Part shown: positions 1 through 7,415 of the stretch, piece after piece
Layout: the number at the start of each line of letters is the position of its first letter
Numbering within the stretch: position 1 is the stretch's first letter
Assembly (NCBI RefSeq): GCF_003184185.1
Contig: NZ_QHJG01000009.1
Span: forward strand, 1-11,449
Length of the DNA stretch: 11,449 nucleotides
Reading direction: 5' to 3'
Origin: Legionella qingyii
GTDB taxonomy: Bacteria; Pseudomonadota; Gammaproteobacteria; Legionellales; Legionellaceae
Notes under the pieces: model-generated
Seen by the model: only the letters and a program-made list of their open reading frames with translations
Database searches by the model: none
What the model was told of the DNA's origin: nothing
Made by a program: the position numbers and the translations under genes

Positions 1-983
1 GAGGGGTCAAAAGTAGAAACTGTTTCAGCAAACTCGTTAATCGCATATAGTTCTTTGGATGGTTTAAATAATCCATACGCAGTGACACCACCAGCTACTG
101 CACCTAAAACAGTACTTGATGAGGCAACAGCTACAGCAGCTGTGTAACCACTTGCAAGCCCAGCAAAAAATGCCCCTGGACCGGTCCACCAACTACAAGC
201 AACGCCAATTGAAAATCCAATTATGGCAGTTACAGTAAGTACGATTGCAGCCGCAGCAACTGAAAGAACTGCTTTATAAGCATCGGAGCGCTCATCTTCC
301 AAAATAGCTTTACATTGATTTGTAAAGTCCTCGATCGCTTTGGCTTTAACCTTTGGGTTTACACTGGGATCGTCAGTTTTAGCTAATATAACTTCTGACA
401 GCGTAGTTAATTTCTCATTTATTAATACACTTTTATTTGATGATATTTCTTTTAAACTTTTTTGAAGTGTTGCAACAGCCTCATTCCATGAGAGAAAAAG
501 TTTTGCGCCACAGTGTTTACAGATTATTTTAAAAAGCGCCTCTCCATTATCTCCGGTACATGCTGAAGTAGTGATAAAATCAGCAAATAATGCTCTTGAC
601 TTAATTTTATCTAGAGCGGTCTTATCCGCCTTGGGAGAATCTGATTTTGTGCCAACACAAATAATAGGAGCATTAGGTACATATTGACGATACTCTGCAA
701 TACTCTCAATAATTTCTTGCTCATTAATTTCTTCTGTTAGATCAATACAAAATACACCAGCAGTAGCTCCCTTATAAAATACCTGACTCAATAGTTTGTA
801 TCGTTCATCTCCAGCTGTATCCCATAATGACACAGAACTGCTGGAATCTATTTTTCGAGCCAAAAAATCTGCGCCTATTGTACGAGGAGAATTCAATTTA
901 AAATCTGATAAACCAGCCGCTCGACGTATAATCTGAGTTTTGCCACTTCCACTTTTACCAAAAAAAACAACCTTATATATCAT
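1..983 (-). CDS. Rab-like small GTPase with C-terminal membrane hairpin, partial (3' end outside window)
   Basis: I translated the minus strand from ATG at 983; 327 codons are open up to the window edge. The G domain fills residues 1-160. It shows the P-loop GKSGSGKT (9-16), a switch I/RabF1-like TIGADF (35-40) as in Rab7, the G3 motif WDTAGDE (54-60), G4 as TKSD (112-115) and G5 as TSAC (139-142). Position 59 is Asp where Ras and Rab proteins carry the catalytic Gln. A helical linker (165-235) follows, then two hydrophobic segments (about 238-264 and 270-305) joined by a WWTGPG turn. Rabs normally anchor through C-terminal prenylated cysteines, so the hairpin may be the anchor here. GAGG at 990-993 lies 6 nt before the ATG. 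Legionella genomes are known to encode Rab-like proteins, some of them Dot/Icm effectors. A host membrane-traffic role is inferred. Confidence 0.88.
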   Translation of the reverse strand, partial: MIYKVVFFGKSGSGKTQIIRRAAGLSDFKLNSPRTIGADFLARKIDSSSSVSLWDTAGDERYKLLSQVFYKGATAGVFCIDLTEEINEQEIIESIAEYRQYVPNAPIICVGTKSDSPKADKTALDKIKSRALFADFITTSACTGDNGEALFKIICKHCGAKLFLSWNEAVATLQKSLKEISSNKSVLINEKLTTLSEVILAKTDDPSVNPKVKAKAIEDFTNQCKAILEDERSDAYKAVLSVAAAAIVLTVTAIIGFSIGVACSWWTGPGAFFAGLASGYTAAVAVASSSTVLGAVAGGVTAYGLFKPSKELYAINEFAETVSTFDP

Positions 984-1153
984 GGGGAGCCTCAAAAATT
1001 ACTTATATATAAAAATTTAGGGAAAGATGTATTCCAGACTCATAAAAATGTGATGAAAATCTTAATACAAATTTCCAAGATTTAGGATTACAACAAAAGA
1101 GTGAATCAACTGATTAATTGAGTAAGGATGAAAATACTACAAAACGATTAGTA

Positions 1154-1180
1154 CTGCTTGAGCCTGTTTACCTCAAGCAG
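1154..1180 (-). terminator. Terminator hairpin after frr
   Basis: A perfect 9-bp stem (CTGCTTGAG/CTCAAGCAG) with a 9-nt loop lies 9 bp beyond the frr stop. The run of T after it on the minus strand is weak and starts late (CGTTTTG about 8 nt on). It probably ends the rpsB-tsf-pyrH-frr transcript and separates it from the downstream GTPase gene on the same strand. Confidence 0.6.
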
Positions 1181-1189
1181 CACCCAGAC

Positions 1190-1747
1190 TTAAATTTCCA
1201 TTAAGTCTTTTTCTTTTTCTGCTAATAACCCATCTATTTCAAGAATGTACTTATCAGTTAGCTTTTGAATCACTTCTGCTGCTCGACGCTCATCATCTTC
1301 AGAAATGGTTTTATCTTTGACCAATTCCTTTAATTGACTGTTTGCATCTCTTCTGATATTGCGTATGGAAACTTTTCCTTGCTCGCCTTCATTACGAACG
1401 ACTTTGATTAGCTCCTTTCTTCGTTCTTCAGTCAATGGCGGCATTGGAACTCGTATAGCAGAACCTGCTGTAGCAGGATTCAAACCTAAATCAGAAGTCA
1501 AAATAGCCTTTTCTACAGCTGCTACCATAGATTTTTCCCATGGAGTCACTAAGATTGTCCGTGAATCACTAGCAGAAATATTAGCAATTTGATTTAATGG
1601 GGTCATAGTTCCATAGTAATCAACGTGTACGTGATCCAGTAAACCGACATTAGCTCTTCCAGTGCGAATTTTTGTCAGATCAGTCTGTAACACTTCAATG
1701 GTTTTTTTCATTCGCTTTTCTGAATCTTGCTTAATCTCATTTATCAT
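1190..1747 (-). CDS. frr: Ribosome recycling factor
   Basis: Ribosome recycling factor acts with EF-G in the cytoplasm to split the post-termination ribosome and free the mRNA for another round. The 185-residue length is the usual one for the family. The N-terminal helix carries the family signature ([17 protein letters not shown], residues 26-38), followed by the domain II region (about 32-105) and the long C-terminal helices ending in EKDLMEI. ATG at 1747 has GGAG 6 nt upstream (CTCC at 1754-1757 on the plus strand) and overlaps the last 11 bases of pyrH, so the two are translationally coupled. It is the last gene of the operon, followed by a hairpin. Nothing looks damaged. Confidence 0.97.
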   Translation of the reverse strand: MINEIKQDSEKRMKKTIEVLQTDLTKIRTGRANVGLLDHVHVDYYGTMTPLNQIANISASDSRTILVTPWEKSMVAAVEKAILTSDLGLNPATAGSAIRVPMPPLTEERRKELIKVVRNEGEQGKVSIRNIRRDANSQLKELVKDKTISEDDERRAAEVIQKLTDKYILEIDGLLAEKEKDLMEI

Positions 1748-2480
1748 GATTAGCTCCGACTATAGTTCCTACGCGCTCTCCAGTTACAATTCTTCTCAAT
1801 GCATTAGGTGCAGTCATATCAAATACCTGTAAGGGCATCCCTTGATCCTGACAAAGACAAATTGCAGTAGAGTCCATCACTTCCAAACCTTGCGTTAAAA
1901 CTTCAATATAAGTTAAATAATCATAACGCTTGGCATTAGGGTTTTTAAAAGGATCTTCTGAGTAAACACCATCTACTTTAGTTGCTTTTAAAACCACATC
2001 CGACCCTATTTCAATAGCTCTTAAACAAGCGGCTGTATCAGTGGTGAAAAACGGATTTCCTGTGCCTGCTGCAAAAATTACTACATGTCCAGTTCGCAAA
2101 TGTTCAATTGCTTTACGTCGATGGTACGGGTCAACTACTCCAAGCATGGGAATAGCTGACATAATACGCGCAGGCATATCAATACGCTCCAACGCGTCTC
2201 TCACCGCTAAAGCATTCATTACTGTAGCAAGCATGCCCATATGGTCGCCAGTTACACGTCCAACACCGGCTTGAGAAAGCGCTTTACCACGAAATAAATT
2301 ACCGCCACCTAATACGAGACCAACCTCAACGCCCATCTTAATTAAATCGGATATATCCCTAGCTAATGTATCCAATACTGAGGGATCAATACCGAATTGT
2401 GACTTGCCCATAAGGGCTTCGCCACTATATTTAAGTAATATACGTTTATATTTCAATGTTGGGTGACTATCATTCATCAT
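1737..2480 (-). CDS. pyrH: UMP kinase (uridylate kinase)
   Basis: This hexameric bacterial UMP kinase phosphorylates UMP to UDP in pyrimidine nucleotide synthesis; it belongs to the amino-acid-kinase fold and is unrelated to eukaryotic UMP/CMP kinase. Visible motifs are the N-terminal KYSGEAL (17-23), the glycine-rich LGGGNLFRG (57-65), [15 protein letters not shown] (78-92) and the nucleotide-binding [13 protein letters not shown] (139-151). The length of 247 residues is normal. The start ATG overlaps the tsf stop as ATGA at 2477-2480. A second ATG directly follows at 2477, so the true start is one of these two. AGG in the end of tsf lies 7 nt before the first. Its 3' end overlaps frr by 11 bases. 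Confidence 0.96.
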   Translation of the reverse strand: MMNDSHPTLKYKRILLKYSGEALMGKSQFGIDPSVLDTLARDISDLIKMGVEVGLVLGGGNLFRGKALSQAGVGRVTGDHMGMLATVMNALAVRDALERIDMPARIMSAIPMLGVVDPYHRRKAIEHLRTGHVVIFAAGTGNPFFTTDTAACLRAIEIGSDVVLKATKVDGVYSEDPFKNPNAKRYDYLTYIEVLTQGLEVMDSTAICLCQDQGMPLQVFDMTAPNALRRIVTGERVGTIVGANHDK

Positions 2481-3355
2481 GTACGAACCTGAGCCATCAC
2501 TTCTTCAACAAAGTTATCTTCTTTTTTCTCTATCCCTTCACCAACTTCATAACGAACAAAGGAAAGAACTTCAGTATTCTTTTCTTTCAATAGTTGACCT
2601 ACTTTGATATCAGGGTTTTTAACAAATGGTTGACCTAATAAGCTCACTTCGTCAATAAATTTATTGATTCTACCTTCAATCATTTTATCGATAATTTCTT
2701 GTGGCTTGCCACTTTCTTTTGCTTGAGCAGTAAAGATTTCACGCTCATTTTCAACAGCTTCAGTAGATACTTGATCCCTACTTACTACAATTGGTTTGCT
2801 CGCAGCAACGTGCATTGCAATGTCTTTAGCAAGTTCTTCTTGCTCATTTTTGAGTGCAGCCATAACACCAATTCGTGAACCATGTAAATAGCAACCAATA
2901 ACTCCTGTATCACAGTGCATGCGCTCAAGGCGTCTTAATTTAATATTTTCACCGATTTTTGCTACTAACTCTTGACGAGCTTGTTCTACAGTAACGCCAG
3001 AAGCAAGAGTAATCGCAGACAATTCGGCAATTGTAGTGGCTGAACTATTTAATGCAGCATCAGCAACGTTATTAGCAAAGTTAGTAAAGTTCTCATCACG
3101 AGCAACAAAATCTGTTTCACTGTTAATTTCTAACATCACTGCACTACGTCCATCAGCAGAACGTGCAATCACTACCACACCTTCAGCAGCTACGCGATCT
3201 GCTTTCTTATCAGCTTTTGCCTGTCCTGCTTTACGCATTTCAATGATCGCAGCCTCAATATCACCATTGGTTGCTATTAGAAATTTTTTACACTCCATCA
3301 TACCAGCACCTGTACGCTCACGTAACTGCATGACTAAACTTGCACTAATTGACAT
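2477..3355 (-). CDS. tsf: Elongation factor Ts
   Basis: EF-Ts is the guanine nucleotide exchange factor that reloads EF-Tu with GTP. The sequence shows the N-terminal UBA-like module (residues 1-50, with [15 protein letters not shown]), then the EF-Tu contact motif [10 protein letters not shown] (81-90), and the core repeats with a coiled-coil region. I placed the start at 3355 (292 aa, MSISASL). An upstream in-frame ATG at 3376 would add seven residues but lacks a ribosome site. GGAG lies 8 nt before 3355, whereas the ATG at 3361 would sit only 2-3 nt from it. The stop overlaps the pyrH start. A GC-rich hairpin separates the gene from rpsB and may tune its level relative to S2. Confidence 0.96.
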   Translation of the reverse strand: MSISASLVMQLRERTGAGMMECKKFLIATNGDIEAAIIEMRKAGQAKADKKADRVAAEGVVVIARSADGRSAVMLEINSETDFVARDENFTNFANNVADAALNSSATTIAELSAITLASGVTVEQARQELVAKIGENIKLRRLERMHCDTGVIGCYLHGSRIGVMAALKNEQEELAKDIAMHVAASKPIVVSRDQVSTEAVENEREIFTAQAKESGKPQEIIDKMIEGRINKFIDEVSLLGQPFVKNPDIKVGQLLKEKNTEVLSFVRYEVGEGIEKKEDNFVEEVMAQVRT

Positions 3356-3378
3356 TTTCATTTCTCCGTATAGCAAAA

Positions 3379-3415
3379 GGGGGGCAAATTTAGGTGTTTA
3401 GACACCCAGCCCCCC
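3379..3415 (-). terminator. GC-rich hairpin with T tract in the rpsB-tsf gap (attenuator)
   Basis: On the minus strand a G6/C6-type outer stem of 7 bp (3379-3385 with 3409-3415) encloses a second perfect stem GGTGT/ACACC (3393-3397 with 3402-3406). TTTT at 3378-3375 follows at once. This is the form of an intrinsic terminator, but it lies inside the operon, 19 bp after the rpsB stop and upstream of the tsf ribosome site. A partial terminator allowing more rpsB than tsf mRNA is the likely role. Hairpins in this gap are known in other gammaproteobacteria. Confidence 0.75.
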
Positions 3416-3433
3416 CTATATTTTAAAATCTAA

Positions 3434-4195
3434 TTATTCCCCAGCTTTTGCTGCATCGTTAGTTTGTTCAACTACTTCCACAAATTCAGCATCAGATGAA
3501 CCTACTCCCACCGTATTACTACCTTTAGCATCTAAAATTGCATCAGCAATACAACGGACGTAAATATCAACTGCTCTCATGGAGTCATCATTACCAGGAA
3601 TAATATAATCAATATTTCTTGGGCTATTGTTGGTATCAACAACACCAATAACGGGTATTTTTAAGCGATGAGCTTCTTCAACAGCAATGTGCTCGAAGCC
3701 AACATCAACAACAAACAAAGCATCAGGTAAACCGCCCATGTGCTCAATACCACCTAAACCTCTTTCTAATTTTTCTAGTTCACGTGTCAGCATCAATGCT
3801 TCTTTTTTAATCATGCCGTTAAACAATCCCTTTTCTTTCATCTCTTTCAATTCTTTTAAGCGAAAAATGGATTGGCGAACTGTTTTGTAGTTGGTCAACA
3901 TACCACCTAACCAACGATGATCGACATAAGGCATACCACAACGCTTCGCGTGTTCACGAATGCTGTCTTGTGCTGCTCTTTTAGTTCCAACAAATAAAAT
4001 TTTTGCTTTATTAGACGCTAATCTGCCAACATAGTTCACAACATCGTTGAGCATTACCATCGTTTTTTCAAGATTGATAATGTGAATTTTGTTTCGGGAT
4101 CCAAATATATAATCACCCATTTCAGGATTCCAAAAACGTGTTCTGTGTCCGAAATGAGCTCCTGCTTCAAGCAATTCACGCATACTTATATTCAT
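3434..4195 (-). CDS. rpsB: 30S ribosomal protein S2
   Basis: S2 is a late-binding protein of the 30S subunit, needed for S1 attachment. The N-terminus ([20 protein letters not shown], residues 5-24) is the classic S2 signature. [10 protein letters not shown] (68-77), [13 protein letters not shown] (93-105) and the conserved PDALFVVD with [10 protein letters not shown] follow. The length of 253 residues is slightly above the E. coli protein, through an acidic, alanine-rich C-terminal tail. ATG at 4195 has GGAG 8 nt upstream. It is the first gene of the operon, behind a strong promoter and a structured leader of about 92 nt. In E. coli S2 represses its own operon through the leader; the same is inferred here. 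Confidence 0.97.
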   Translation of the reverse strand: MNISMRELLEAGAHFGHRTRFWNPEMGDYIFGSRNKIHIINLEKTMVMLNDVVNYVGRLASNKAKILFVGTKRAAQDSIREHAKRCGMPYVDHRWLGGMLTNYKTVRQSIFRLKELKEMKEKGLFNGMIKKEALMLTRELEKLERGLGGIEHMGGLPDALFVVDVGFEHIAVEEAHRLKIPVIGVVDTNNSPRNIDYIIPGNDDSMRAVDIYVRCIADAILDAKGSNTVGVGSSDAEFVEVVEQTNDAAKAGE

Positions 4196-4229
4196 AGTTT
4201 ATTCTCCAGGGTTATTCCTCCACGCTCCC

Positions 4230-4261
4230 CATACGAAACCCTTAAGGGACCCTATCGTATG
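4230..4261 (-). promoter_or_regulatory. Structured rpsB mRNA leader (possible S2 autoregulation site)
   Basis: The arms CATACGA (4230-4236) and TCGTATG (4255-4261) pair perfectly. Inside them CCCTTAAGGG (4239-4248) is a perfect palindrome. The element falls in the transcribed leader, between the predicted start near 4287 and the rpsB ribosome site. S2-binding leaders are known upstream of rpsB in gammaproteobacteria; that this is one is inferred from position and structure only. Confidence 0.5.
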
Positions 4262-4293
4262 TGCCGAACCGTGTGTGTATTTAAAGCGCGACA

Positions 4294-4322
4294 TTTATAC
4301 CATATTCGTCGAAATTCATCAA
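4294..4322 (-). promoter_or_regulatory. Sigma-70 promoter of the rpsB operon
   Basis: On the minus strand there is -35 TTGATG (4317-4322), a 17-bp spacer and -10 TATAAA (4294-4299), with TG-G just before the -10 as in extended -10 promoters. The next bases, TGTCGCGC, form a GC-rich discriminator, typical of promoters under stringent (ppGpp/DksA) control of ribosomal genes. The predicted start is near 4287. Confidence 0.75.
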
Positions 4323-4460
4323 TCAAATTTAGTTGCAAATCTTTTTTTTTATCTTGTGCTAAGCTTTCTTATATACGGTTCGTAATTATTCGTGCCGAAA
4401 ATTTACAAAAACTAGTTTTTATGTGCAGCAATTTATTGAACTCAAAAATTAAGAATAAAA

Positions 4461-6074
4461 ATGTATCAATATAATCCAAACTTACATGTAAAAATCTGGT
4501 TAAGTAATAATCCAAATGTATTCATGAATTTGGAAAATCAAATTCGCCTTATTGAAATGCGTGAAAAAAATCCCACTGATACAATTCATTTGGTATATGA
4601 CTCCAATTTACTCGAACATAAATCGGTAACTTCGTTACATGAATTTTGCAAGGAACATAAAATTGTCTCTCTTGATGTCCACACAATTCATACATCACTT
4701 CAATCGGATAATGAAAAAAAATTATTCGGGTTTTATAAAGACGAAATTTCCAATTTAAAATCAGGTGGGAATTTGGCCGTTGCAAGTGATATTTTAAGAT
4801 GGCTGTCACCAGTATTTAAAAAAGGGACTTATACAGATTTTGACTTTCCAATTGATACATCCAATCTTCCCAAGCTTATTGCAACTGAAATGCCCATACT
4901 TCTTAACATTGGTAGTTTAAAAATGGGTAAAAAGGAATTTATTCTGTCAAATAATGATTTTGTTGCTATTGTGGATGAAATTGCAGCAAAGAACGACATT
5001 GAACGAGTTCAAAGTGGACTAATCTCAAGGCTCGAACATTATGATACCGATTTTATTGAACGAACCGAGAGGGAATTAAATGCAGGCAGTTTTATAAATC
5101 GTCATCTTTTAAAATTTATGAAAAATCGTTCTGAGTCGCTTTATATAGCTAAATCCAAAGAAATCATTCCACCAGCCCCACCTCATTCTTCATTAAAAAT
5201 CAGAAAATATATCAATGAAGTAATGACCGATAAAAATAAATTTTTAAATTTTAACAAAATCGAAGCTCAAGAAACTCATGAACATGTAATCAAGAGATTA
5301 AGAAAAGATCTCGAAACTCAATTAAACCTGATTAAATATCTTTTTTTTAGCAAAGAATATTCGTCAATTAAGCATATTCTAGAAAAGAATGATGATAAAT
5401 TCCTGACTTATTTAATGAAAAAAGAGCGAGATCTTTATATTAAATCAATTGTCGTCTGCACCACAGGCCCTATACAAATATCTAATGCATTATTCAGTGG
5501 ATATGTTGTGGATTCAGATAAATTTATTAAAGAGATTCAACCCTTATCTTTTAATCATTATGGATTGCAAAATGCTTTTCGCTCACAAAATTCTATTCCG
5601 TTACATGAGAATGTTTTGGGAATGCTAAAATTCCTAGGTGTTGACGAGGGGGAGTTGAATGATTCTTCATGGTTGGATTCAGGGAAAAAACTCCAAGCAT
5701 CACGGACAAAATTACTTGCCACACGTCAAAGCGAGCTTGCTTTAAGCTTACCTGTTTCTTTAGCTACAATAAAAAATGAAATGGAACGATATGTCCAAAA
5801 GATAGGGTGCACATCGAAACATTTCGCTTCTAAAGAAAAAAATCGTGCAAGAATAGGAGATCTTGAGCTCATATTAGATTGTTTTACTCAAGACAATGAA
5901 TTTAATATTATCCAATTTAAAAATGTCTTACATAACATCCACCACCATAATGGATATATACAAAAATTAATCGATGATCTCGAAACTCTTTGTCATGATG
6001 CAATAATATTTAGTCTTGCAAAAGATAAAAAAATAAAATTGGGACATCCTTCTTATCAATCGGCTCAATCGTAG
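4461..6074 (+). CDS. TcdA/TcdB-like glycosyltransferase, candidate Dot/Icm effector
   Basis: A 537-residue protein with a GT-A glycosyltransferase domain in its first third. HVKIW at 9-13 matches the strand that in clostridial toxin TcdB carries uracil-stacking W102. IHLVYDSN (42-49) follows. SDILRW (109-114) and Y124-T-DFD (126-128) match TcdB D270, R273, Y284, D286 and D288, with the same 16-residue step from D110 to D126. These residues bind the nucleotide sugar and metal. Residues 240-320 are helical and lysine-rich; CTTGP (333-337) may be another donor-site loop. A counterpart of TcdB W520 is not visible. Legionella effectors such as SetA use related DXD domains on host proteins. Sugar and target are unknown. 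No good ribosome site precedes ATG 4461. The 3' end may be frameshifted in the A run at 6027-6033; the other frame stays open to 6181. Confidence 0.82.
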   Translation: MYQYNPNLHVKIWLSNNPNVFMNLENQIRLIEMREKNPTDTIHLVYDSNLLEHKSVTSLHEFCKEHKIVSLDVHTIHTSLQSDNEKKLFGFYKDEISNLKSGGNLAVASDILRWLSPVFKKGTYTDFDFPIDTSNLPKLIATEMPILLNIGSLKMGKKEFILSNNDFVAIVDEIAAKNDIERVQSGLISRLEHYDTDFIERTERELNAGSFINRHLLKFMKNRSESLYIAKSKEIIPPAPPHSSLKIRKYINEVMTDKNKFLNFNKIEAQETHEHVIKRLRKDLETQLNLIKYLFFSKEYSSIKHILEKNDDKFLTYLMKKERDLYIKSIVVCTTGPIQISNALFSGYVVDSDKFIKEIQPLSFNHYGLQNAFRSQNSIPLHENVLGMLKFLGVDEGELNDSSWLDSGKKLQASRTKLLATRQSELALSLPVSLATIKNEMERYVQKIGCTSKHFASKEKNRARIGDLELILDCFTQDNEFNIIQFKNVLHNIHHHNGYIQKLIDDLETLCHDAIIFSLAKDKKIKLGHPSYQSAQS

Positions 6075-6193
6075 AAAAATTATTTGGTGATAATGACTGT
6101 TCGCCTAAGGAATTTACAAAACACTTTTCTGGTTTTTTAAGGATTCATTTAATAAACTTTTATTTTAATTCAAATGAATAAAGGTAAAACTCG

Positions 6194-6217
6194 CCCCATT
6201 TAAAAAAGCAAATGGGG
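6194..6217. terminator. Bidirectional terminator between convergent genes
   Basis: A perfect 8-bp inverted repeat (CCCCATTT 6194-6201, AAATGGGG 6210-6217) with an 8-nt A-rich loop lies 12 bp past the stop of the minus-strand gene at 6230. Both sides are T-poor but AT-rich (GAGTTTTA on the minus strand). It lies 12 bp after the stop of the alternative glycosyltransferase frame (6179-6181), and 119 bp after the annotated stop. Confidence 0.6.
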
Positions 6218-6229
6218 TTCCGTTATAAA

Positions 6230-7339
6230 TTACTTTTTAAACTCATAAAAAGGTGTAGTTATATCGTTTTCTTCCGTTTTGTTTTGCGATGATTTTTCAC
6301 CAGGACTCGAAAAAAATCGATATTCTTGTTGTTCTTGAACATTAGTTTTTGATGTAGAATTATCCTTTAAAGTTGCTAAAGCACATAAATTTATAGTTTC
6401 ATCTATTATTGCTGGACTAATTCCTACGGCGAAATCCACTAATTCGTTAAGGATAGTGTTTTCATTGATTTCACGAGGGATAAAAGGTTTATAGTCTACT
6501 ATCAGTTTTTTAATTACCTGCTCCTTGACTTTATCCAACACTTCTTGAGGCTCATATTGTGCTAAAAAATCCCTTAGGGTTTTAGGATTATATTTAGGAA
6601 AAACATGATTACAGGAAAGTTTTTCAAATAATACTGGGTAATTACGACTGTTTATCCCATGCTCGCTAGCCTGTACAAGTAACTCATCTCGGGTAGGAAA
6701 ATTAACAAGCCTTCCTGTTCGCTCATAATAGATACAAATTTTAAGCATGGGTAAATCGAAAGCTTCATGGATATATTTTTGAATAAGCATCACTTCCAAT
6801 AAACTAAGATAATAATCTTTTAAATCCGGTTTTGAAGATAAATCTACAGCACGCACAAATAAACCCACTAATGAGTCTTTCGTAGCATCGAGTAAAATTT
6901 CATTCATTTCAAAACCATTTTGTTGCTCTTGAATTTCTTTAGCCAGTTCATCTAATGTTTTAAGACCTAGTTTTGTAGTTTCTTCACTTGTACTCAGTAA
7001 TTTAATATTTTTTCTTTCTTCTCGTTTTTTTAATTTATCTATACTATTAGTATTAGCATCTTTACTATTAACATCATATACATATGCTTCTTCTGCATTC
7101 AGCAGGACTCCATAACGTCGTCCACCATGTGAATAAGTGGGTACATACTTTTGGTGAACAAGTAACGTTGTTGAAGAAAGACAATTACCATCTTTACTGA
7201 TAAATAATTTAGCTTCGGTAGCCCAATCTGATAAACTTACATTATCAGGCGCTACAACAATTCGATTCACAGTTTTTGCGATTAGCCGATTCGCCTTAAA
7301 AAGAGTTCCAATTGTAGGTTTGCTTTCTTTCGCATACAT
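6230..7339 (-). CDS. Unrecognised protein, candidate secreted effector
   Basis: I do not recognise this 369-residue protein. It has no signal peptide and no membrane segment. Residues 1-95 look alpha/beta, with a glycine-rich HGGRRYGVLLN stretch (71-81) followed by a YVYDVNSKDANT turn (86-97). A lysine-rich linker (101-115) leads to a helical region (118-200), which continues in mixed form to about 325. The last 45 residues are polar and disordered (Ser, Asn, Gln) with an acidic TEEND cluster at 355-359 and a PFYEFKK end. A glutamate-rich, flexible C-terminus is a known feature of Dot/Icm substrates, so secretion is inferred from tail and neighbourhood. ATG 7339 lacks a clear ribosome site, yet a consensus -10 lies 34 bp upstream. 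It runs divergently from the F-box gene. Confidence 0.75.
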   Translation of the reverse strand: MYAKESKPTIGTLFKANRLIAKTVNRIVVAPDNVSLSDWATEAKLFISKDGNCLSSTTLLVHQKYVPTYSHGGRRYGVLLNAEEAYVYDVNSKDANTNSIDKLKKREERKNIKLLSTSEETTKLGLKTLDELAKEIQEQQNGFEMNEILLDATKDSLVGLFVRAVDLSSKPDLKDYYLSLLEVMLIQKYIHEAFDLPMLKICIYYERTGRLVNFPTRDELLVQASEHGINSRNYPVLFEKLSCNHVFPKYNPKTLRDFLAQYEPQEVLDKVKEQVIKKLIVDYKPFIPREINENTILNELVDFAVGISPAIIDETINLCALATLKDNSTSKTNVQEQQEYRFFSSPGEKSSQNKTEENDITTPFYEFKK

Positions 7340-7368
7340 AAGATATTACACGTCTAACTTGACTTATG

Positions 7369-7400
7369 TATAATTATAGCCCATTCTGACCTATATACAA
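7369..7400. promoter_or_regulatory. Divergent promoter region with a shared palindromic -10
   Basis: The 10-mer TATAATTATA (7369-7378) is its own reverse complement, so it supplies a consensus TATAAT to each strand. On the minus strand TATAAT (7373-7378) has TTGTAT (7395-7400) 16 bp upstream. On the plus strand TATAAT (7369-7374) has ATTACA (7345-7350) 18 bp upstream. TTGACT (7359-7364) with CATTCT (7382-7387) is an alternative plus-strand promoter at 17-bp spacing. Confidence 0.6.
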
Positions 7401-7415
7401 CCAAGGATTCCAATT

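Noticed and set aside
984..1153. Possible PmrA- or CpxR-type site upstream of the GTPase gene
   Set aside because: TTAAGATT-like stretches are present, but not as the tandem repeat these regulators need.
3036..3401. Plus-strand open frame of 121 codons over tsf
   Set aside because: It is antisense to conserved EF-Ts codons, with no promoter or ribosome site of its own.
4082..4474. Plus-strand open frame of 130 codons over the rpsB start and leader
   Set aside because: It lies antisense to the S2 coding region and its promoter, has no ribosome site, and its cysteine- and serine-rich product looks like an antisense shadow.
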